The notes under the pieces were generated by a model. The model did not search any database. It saw nothing but the letters and a program-made list of their open reading frames with translations, and was not told where the DNA came from. DNA of 64,000 bases from an uncultured Monoglobus sp. (GTDB taxonomy: Bacteria; Bacillota; Clostridia; Monoglobales; Monoglobaceae): contig CANQMT010000004.1 in the NCBI GenBank assembly GCA_947625055.1, positions 1 through 64,000 on the forward strand. Reading direction: 5' to 3'. A program made the translations under genes and the position numbers. Below, piece by piece: positions 59,555 to 64,000 of the stretch. Every line of letters begins with the position of its first letter. Within the stretch, counting starts at the first letter, position 1.

Positions 59555-61315
59555 ATGAGAAAAAGTAGAATTTTATCGCTGTTGCTGGCAGTGGCAGTAA
59601 TGGCAACAATGTTAATCGCGGTACCACTGACCGCAAGCGCGGCAAGCGAGCCTGTAACATGGGATCCTTCACAATATGAACAGCAGATAGATGGCGTTGT
59701 TGATCCTCCAGAAATGACTGTCGGCGAAGTTTTAACCGTTGATCCTTTGGATAATAGAGATTCTGCTGCAGAAGACGATAATGATGCATGGAAAAAAGGT
59801 ACTGATACCGTAACAGGCATAACAGGCGCCGGAAATCCAAAACCGAGCGGATATAATGGAAACCCCAGCGAAACAAATATACCCGCAAGCGGAACAGTCT
59901 TAAAAGTTTCGGTTGCAAAAGACGGAAAATTGAAATTTACGATGAGCGTCGGTAATGGCACAAGACAATTAACCGGATACATTCTTGAAGTAAAGAATGG
60001 TGACAGTACCGGTACTTATGTTGCCACGTATACCAACCAATCAACTACAGAAAAGCATAAATGGGAGCCCGAAATTGACGCTAAAGCCGGATATTACTAT
60101 TATGCTTTTGTTCCCGGCTCAAAATCAACTTTCGGAACGATCACATTCACTCCCGCAACTGATGACCCCACATTCACTATAGAACCCGAGAGTGCAGATA
60201 TTCAGATAGGCAAGTCTCAGGATGTTTCGGTAACAGTCAGAAATTACAAAACGTATACAGCCAGTGATGTAACATGGACTCCTTCAGACTCTGAGAAAGT
60301 ACAAGTTTCAAAAGGTGAAGGCGGCACTCCGGTAACGATATCTGTTACAGATAAAGCTCAGGCGAATGAGCAATTGACCGTTGAGGCCAAACTGCCCGAT
60401 GATGCAAACGCGCCCGCAAAAACATTTACCATAAATGTTAAAGAAGCGGACAAATTAAATCCGGTAAGCGAAAGCACTACATGGACCTTTGACGCTATTG
60501 GTGGCGGTAGTAATATAACATATAGTGATAATGTCTTTGTTGGTGAAAATAATACCCTCTTAATTCGTGCTACTTCGAAAAAACCCATCAGAATTGATAT
60601 AGGAGAAGAAAAAACCGTAAGAGATGGAAAAGTACAGCATTATTTAAACTTCCAAGGAGGCCCATCTTCTGGTAATACTGATCGCGTTGCAGAGATAATG
60701 CCTGCTGTTGCCGGAACAATAACGGTTTACGGAAACACATCACATTCAGGAAGTGGAAACAGAAATCTACATATCAAACAAGGCGAAAAGACGATAGACG
60801 GCACTGCAGATACAGATAACATTAATTTCAGTCTTGTGGTCAAAGCAAATGAACTTGTACAAATTTACGGCAGTGGCGGCGGAACAAATGTTTATGCGGT
60901 ATATTTTGATCCCATTAATGTATTCGGCACAACAACAGGAACCGAGTCGGGTTATTACACAGAAGGCGACGTTGAAAAAACGGCTGACGATAGCGCAAAA
61001 GGCGTAATCAGATTCTTCCAGTCATTTGAAGGAGACACGTCTGTTGAGGAATACGGATTCTATTTCCTTAACAGCAAACAAGGATCTGTCGTTGACGGTT
61101 ACGCAAACAAAGCGTCAGAGCAGGGAACTGTAAATATTAACACACTCCCGGGAATGTACGGCGATTTGGTTGAAATCCAGTATGATCATTTCGGCACTAC
61201 ATATTACGCGCTGCCGTTTGTAAAGATCGGTGGAGAAATAGTTTACGGAACACCGATATCCGGAAGTGTCGGCGTCGGCGCAAAGCAAGTATCAAAACCG
61301 GTGGCGTCGGATTGA
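59555..61315 (+). CDS. Secreted surface protein of unknown function
   Basis: Signal peptide MRKSRILSLLLAVAVMATMLIAVPLTASA; beta-rich Thr/Ser/Gly domains; RBS gaaagaaaggg. Confidence 0.85.
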   Translation: MRKSRILSLLLAVAVMATMLIAVPLTASAASEPVTWDPSQYEQQIDGVVDPPEMTVGEVLTVDPLDNRDSAAEDDNDAWKKGTDTVTGITGAGNPKPSGYNGNPSETNIPASGTVLKVSVAKDGKLKFTMSVGNGTRQLTGYILEVKNGDSTGTYVATYTNQSTTEKHKWEPEIDAKAGYYYYAFVPGSKSTFGTITFTPATDDPTFTIEPESADIQIGKSQDVSVTVRNYKTYTASDVTWTPSDSEKVQVSKGEGGTPVTISVTDKAQANEQLTVEAKLPDDANAPAKTFTINVKEADKLNPVSESTTWTFDAIGGGSNITYSDNVFVGENNTLLIRATSKKPIRIDIGEEKTVRDGKVQHYLNFQGGPSSGNTDRVAEIMPAVAGTITVYGNTSHSGSGNRNLHIKQGEKTIDGTADTDNINFSLVVKANELVQIYGSGGGTNVYAVYFDPINVFGTTTGTESGYYTEGDVEKTADDSAKGVIRFFQSFEGDTSVEEYGFYFLNSKQGSVVDGYANKASEQGTVNINTLPGMYGDLVEIQYDHFGTTYYALPFVKIGGEIVYGTPISGSVGVGAKQVSKPVASD

Positions 61316-61365
61316 TCTGACACCGCAGCAAACGAAATAATTAATAATTTTGGAGGTATATCGAT

Positions 61366-61530
61366 ATGATAAATAAAAAAGAATATAAAACGCCGCTTGC
61401 GGAGATAACAGAGTTCGAGTGCGCTGACGTTATAACCGTTTCAAAACTCAGTGAAAAGCCGAGCACAGAAGTCGGTGACAGAACTTATGTTTCGGTCGGC
61501 CAGTCTTCATGGGCAAAAGGATTCGAATAA
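61366..61530 (+). CDS. 54-aa peptide MINKKEYKTPLAEITEFECADVITVSKLSEKPSTEVGDRTYVSVGQSSWAKGFE
   Basis: Strong RBS ggaggtatatcg before ATG, 50 nt after the surface protein gene and 14 nt before a terminator; absent from the ORF track (60-aa cutoff). Confidence 0.8.
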   Translation: MINKKEYKTPLAEITEFECADVITVSKLSEKPSTEVGDRTYVSVGQSSWAKGFE

Positions 61531-61543
61531 AATCAATAACCAA

Positions 61544-61567
61544 CCCCCGGCAAGGCCGGGGGTTTTT
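61544..61567 (+). terminator. Intrinsic terminator
   Basis: cccccggc-aag-gccgggggttttt. Confidence 0.92.
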
Positions 61568-61740
61568 CCATAAACGCCCCAAAGGGGCTCAGTTTAAACG
61601 CTACGCCTTCAAAGGCGTTTGACAATGCCAACGACCAATCGGGCTACCGGCTCCTCTTTGGGGGAGCTGGATTTCCGCAAAAGGTTTTTGCGTTGAATTG
61701 ATTGCCCAAAGCCCATATTCCGCCCTGCCAAGCCGCGGGG

Positions 61741-62080
61741 GCGGCAAAGAAGCAAAAACCTTTTGCGTAGGGCGGCTCAAACGGGCGGATAATATCCGCC
61801 CCTACAATGAGGGGTTTGGTTAACTTTTGGTGTAGGGCGGCATGCCCACATGCCGCCGGCCGGATGTGGGCATCCGGCCCTACGCCGTAAATAGTCGGGC
61901 GTATTGCTAGTATCTAGTTCCTAATCTCTAGTCGCTACGTTATCCCCTCTCCGTCGCCTTCGGCGCCACCTCTCCCCAAAGGGAGAGGCAAATGAGCGGC
62001 GCATGGCGCCGCTCTGCGGGACGCCGAGGTCGTCGTCCCCTACAACCAAAAGGGCGGCAAAGAAGCAAAAACCTTTTGCA
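61741..62080. repeat. Right-hand repeat cluster, incl. gcggcaaagaagcaaaaaccttttgc direct repeats (61741, 62054) and copies of the left-hand palindromes
   Basis: gggcggataatatccgcccctac 61783-61805 is the exact reverse complement of 59183-59205; gggacgccgaggtcgtcgtcccctac repeats 59261-59286 at 62018-62043. Confidence 0.85.
61903..61937 (-). repeat. Heptad array 4 (TAGNNNN x5 on minus strand)
   Basis: CTA at 61907, 61914, 61921, 61928, 61935. Confidence 0.9.
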
Positions 62081-62169
62081 TAGCGGGCGGCAACCTGCCG
62101 CCCGTCCCGGCTAGCCCCTGAAAATATGTTGATACAAAAATAACTCCCGCAGAAATTCCGCGGGAGTTT

Positions 62170-62244
62170 TGGTGACTCCTAGGGGATTCGAACCCCTGTA
62201 GCCGGCGTGAGAGGCCGGAGTCTTAACCACTTGACCAAGGAGCC
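62170..62244 (-). tRNA. tRNA-Glu (anticodon CTC)
   Basis: ggctcct...aggagtc-acca, loop CTCTCAC, T-loop ttcgaat. Confidence 0.92.
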
Positions 62245-62248
62245 GTTA

Positions 62249-62325
62249 TGGTAGCGGTAACTGGATTTGAACCAGTGACACTACGGGTATGAACCGTATG
62301 CTCTAGCCAACTGAGCTATACCGCC
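62249..62325 (-). tRNA. tRNA-Met (anticodon CAT)
   Basis: ggcggta...taccgct-acca, loop TTCATAC. Confidence 0.92.
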
Positions 62326-62470
62326 AAGTCTCGTATCCGCGAGTCAAAACGGACAACTCACAAACAACATTGACAATTATAGCAAAATAGTTTTAATATG
62401 TCAAGACTTTTTGAAGAAATTTTTTAAAAAATTTTGGTATAATCCGCCCCCGCCTTGAAATAATAAAAAT

Positions 62471-62872
62471 ATGCTAATACGATACATTATCTACGGACTT
62501 CTGGGAATGAATATGGAAATAATATGGACGGGACTTGCGCCCGCGGGCGGCAAGACCGCTAATCTCATCGGCCACACGTCTATCTGGATGTTTTTCATAT
62601 ACGGGCTTGCCGCGGTCGTCCTGGAGCCTGTCCACTCTCTTATCTCAGGCCGAAGCTGGTTCCTGAGGGGCTGTGTCTGGTCGACATTGATTTTTGCCAT
62701 TGAGTTTTTGAGCGGCGGTCTGCTCCGCCTATTCGGTATAGAACCCTGGCGCTATACGGGAGATTTTTCTGTTCTCGGGCTTATCCGCCTCGATTACGCT
62801 CCCGTATGGTTCGCCGTGGGTCTGCTGTTTGAGAGGATCCACGATTTGCTCACCGCATACAACATAGGTTAG
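62471..62872 (+). CDS. Putative ABC-transporter permease-like membrane protein (CmpB family)
   Basis: Four hydrophobic segments, [30 protein letters not shown]. Confidence 0.78.
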   Translation: MLIRYIIYGLLGMNMEIIWTGLAPAGGKTANLIGHTSIWMFFIYGLAAVVLEPVHSLISGRSWFLRGCVWSTLIFAIEFLSGGLLRLFGIEPWRYTGDFSVLGLIRLDYAPVWFAVGLLFERIHDLLTAYNIG

Positions 62873-63606
62873 CTCGTGAGCATCCTCGTCATGTCCTTGC
62901 GCAGCCGCTTGATTATCCGTTTTTCAAGTCTTGATATATATGACTGTGAGATCCCCAGCCGATCCGCAACTTCTTTTTGGGTCATCTCATCTCCTCCGCC
63001 GCTCAGTCCGAAGCGCATCTCAACAATGTTCCTTTCGCGGCTCCCCAGGCCGTCAAGCGCGATCTTGAGCAGGCGGCGGTCTGTCTCATCTTCTATATTT
63101 TTTTGAGTAACATCGCCGTCTGTGCCCAAAACATCCGAAAGCAGCAATTCTTTTCCGTCCCAGTCAACGTTAAGCGGCTCGTCGATCGAGACTTCTGATT
63201 TTGTGTTGCTGCTTTTGCGAAGGAACATAAGTATCTCGTTTTCAATGCAGCGCGAGGCGTAGGTGGCGAGTTTGATCTTTTTTTCCGCTTTAAAGGTGTT
63301 TATCGCCTTTATAAGCCCGATCGTCCCTATTGAGATCAGATCTTCGATCCCTATCCCTGTGCTGTCAAAACGCTTTGCTATATACACCACGAGCCTTAAA
63401 TTATGCTCGATAAGCAGCCTCTTCGCTTCCTCGGCAAAATCGGGCTCACGCAGACGCGCGATCCATATTCCTTCCTCCTCCTTGTCAAGCGGCGGCGGCA
63501 AAGTATCGCTGCCGCCCACGTAATTAACATTTCCCCGCTTCAATGTAATCAGCTTCAGGTAAGCCCGTTTTACGCGGGCTATGAGTTTTTCTTTGAGCAA
63601 GTTCAT
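62869..63606 (-). CDS. sigE: RNA polymerase sporulation sigma factor SigE
   Basis: [17 protein letters not shown] pro-region/cleavage area, region 2 [20 protein letters not shown], region 4 [32 protein letters not shown] aggagg before ATG 63606. Confidence 0.95.
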   Translation of the reverse strand: MNLLKEKLIARVKRAYLKLITLKRGNVNYVGGSDTLPPPLDKEEEGIWIARLREPDFAEEAKRLLIEHNLRLVVYIAKRFDSTGIGIEDLISIGTIGLIKAINTFKAEKKIKLATYASRCIENEILMFLRKSSNTKSEVSIDEPLNVDWDGKELLLSDVLGTDGDVTQKNIEDETDRRLLKIALDGLGSRERNIVEMRFGLSGGGDEMTQKEVADRLGISQSYISRLEKRIIKRLRKDMTRMLTS

Positions 63607-63999
63607 TCTGTGTCCTCCTGAAATTATTTTTTTGCGCTTTATGTAAAACGCCTCGGGCGGCGCCACGGCGTTATAAGATCCGCTGCCCGAAAGCTTCGCG
63701 TCAACAAAGGCGATAAGGCATCTGTCCTTGTCGGTGCCAAGCTCCCTGTCGCGGCACTCGACGCGGTCAGCCTTGCGGGCGTATATTATCCCGCCCGACG
63801 TCACCGTGCCGACCGCGACCGGAACGCCGCTTTCAAAGCTCTTTCCGCTGATGATCACAATCGGTTTTCCGCTCATAGGCTCCCTCGCCTCGCATCCCGT
63901 GTCGACAAGCGCTTTAACGCTTATTTCGCGGCCATCCGCGGCGATCGTCATATTGACTGTGCGCCGGCTCAGGTTCCGGGCAAACGCGGCGGCGATCAC
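63607..63999 (-). CDS. spoIIGA: SpoIIGA-like sigma-E processing peptidase, C-terminal part (5' end beyond window); reads in-frame into sigE
   Basis: Aspartyl-protease-like [21 protein letters not shown] directly upstream of sigE; no stop codon before sigE ATG. Confidence 0.82.
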
Positions 64000-64000
64000 T

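Noticed and set aside
59183-62080. Insertion sequence or transposon
   Set aside because: No transposase or integrase ORF found; repeats are present but a mobile element proper cannot be claimed.

Overview
This 64-kb window looks like a chromosomal segment of a spore-forming Clostridia-type Firmicute; the sporulation genes gpr, yunB and spoIIGA/sigE are present. Most of it is dense housekeeping operons: an amino-acid ABC transporter; larE; paaK-iorAB-ACT; secA-prfB-prfA-tsaC/LMWP-rimI-tsaD; two TIGR039xx-type radical-SAM/DUF2344 genes; pfk; a TRAP (mtrB) homologue with pyk; purB; yraN-rnhB-ylqF-lepB-rplS-ftsY-smc-clpE-like. Three tRNAs were found. Accessory parts are a BspA-type LRR surface protein with a structured leader, DUF3791/DUF3990 and DUF4160 toxin-antitoxin-like modules, an Hpt + HD-GYP regulator pair, and a repeat-rich island (about 58.8-62.1 kb) carrying a secreted protein and a 54-aa peptide gene. 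Main points for follow-up: (1) the prfB programmed frameshift site has in-frame UAA instead of the usual UGA, with prfA directly downstream; (2) spoIIGA reads in-frame into sigE with no stop, across an A7 run whose +1 frame is TAA; (3) a TRAP homologue sits directly upstream of pyruvate kinase; (4) a promoter/nested-hairpin/terminator leader precedes the LRR gene; (5) four arrays of a five-unit TAGNNNN heptad repeat lie in the island; (6) a 290-bp promoter/palindrome/long-stem element lies beside an XRE regulator. All family calls are from reading motifs by eye; no database search was run.
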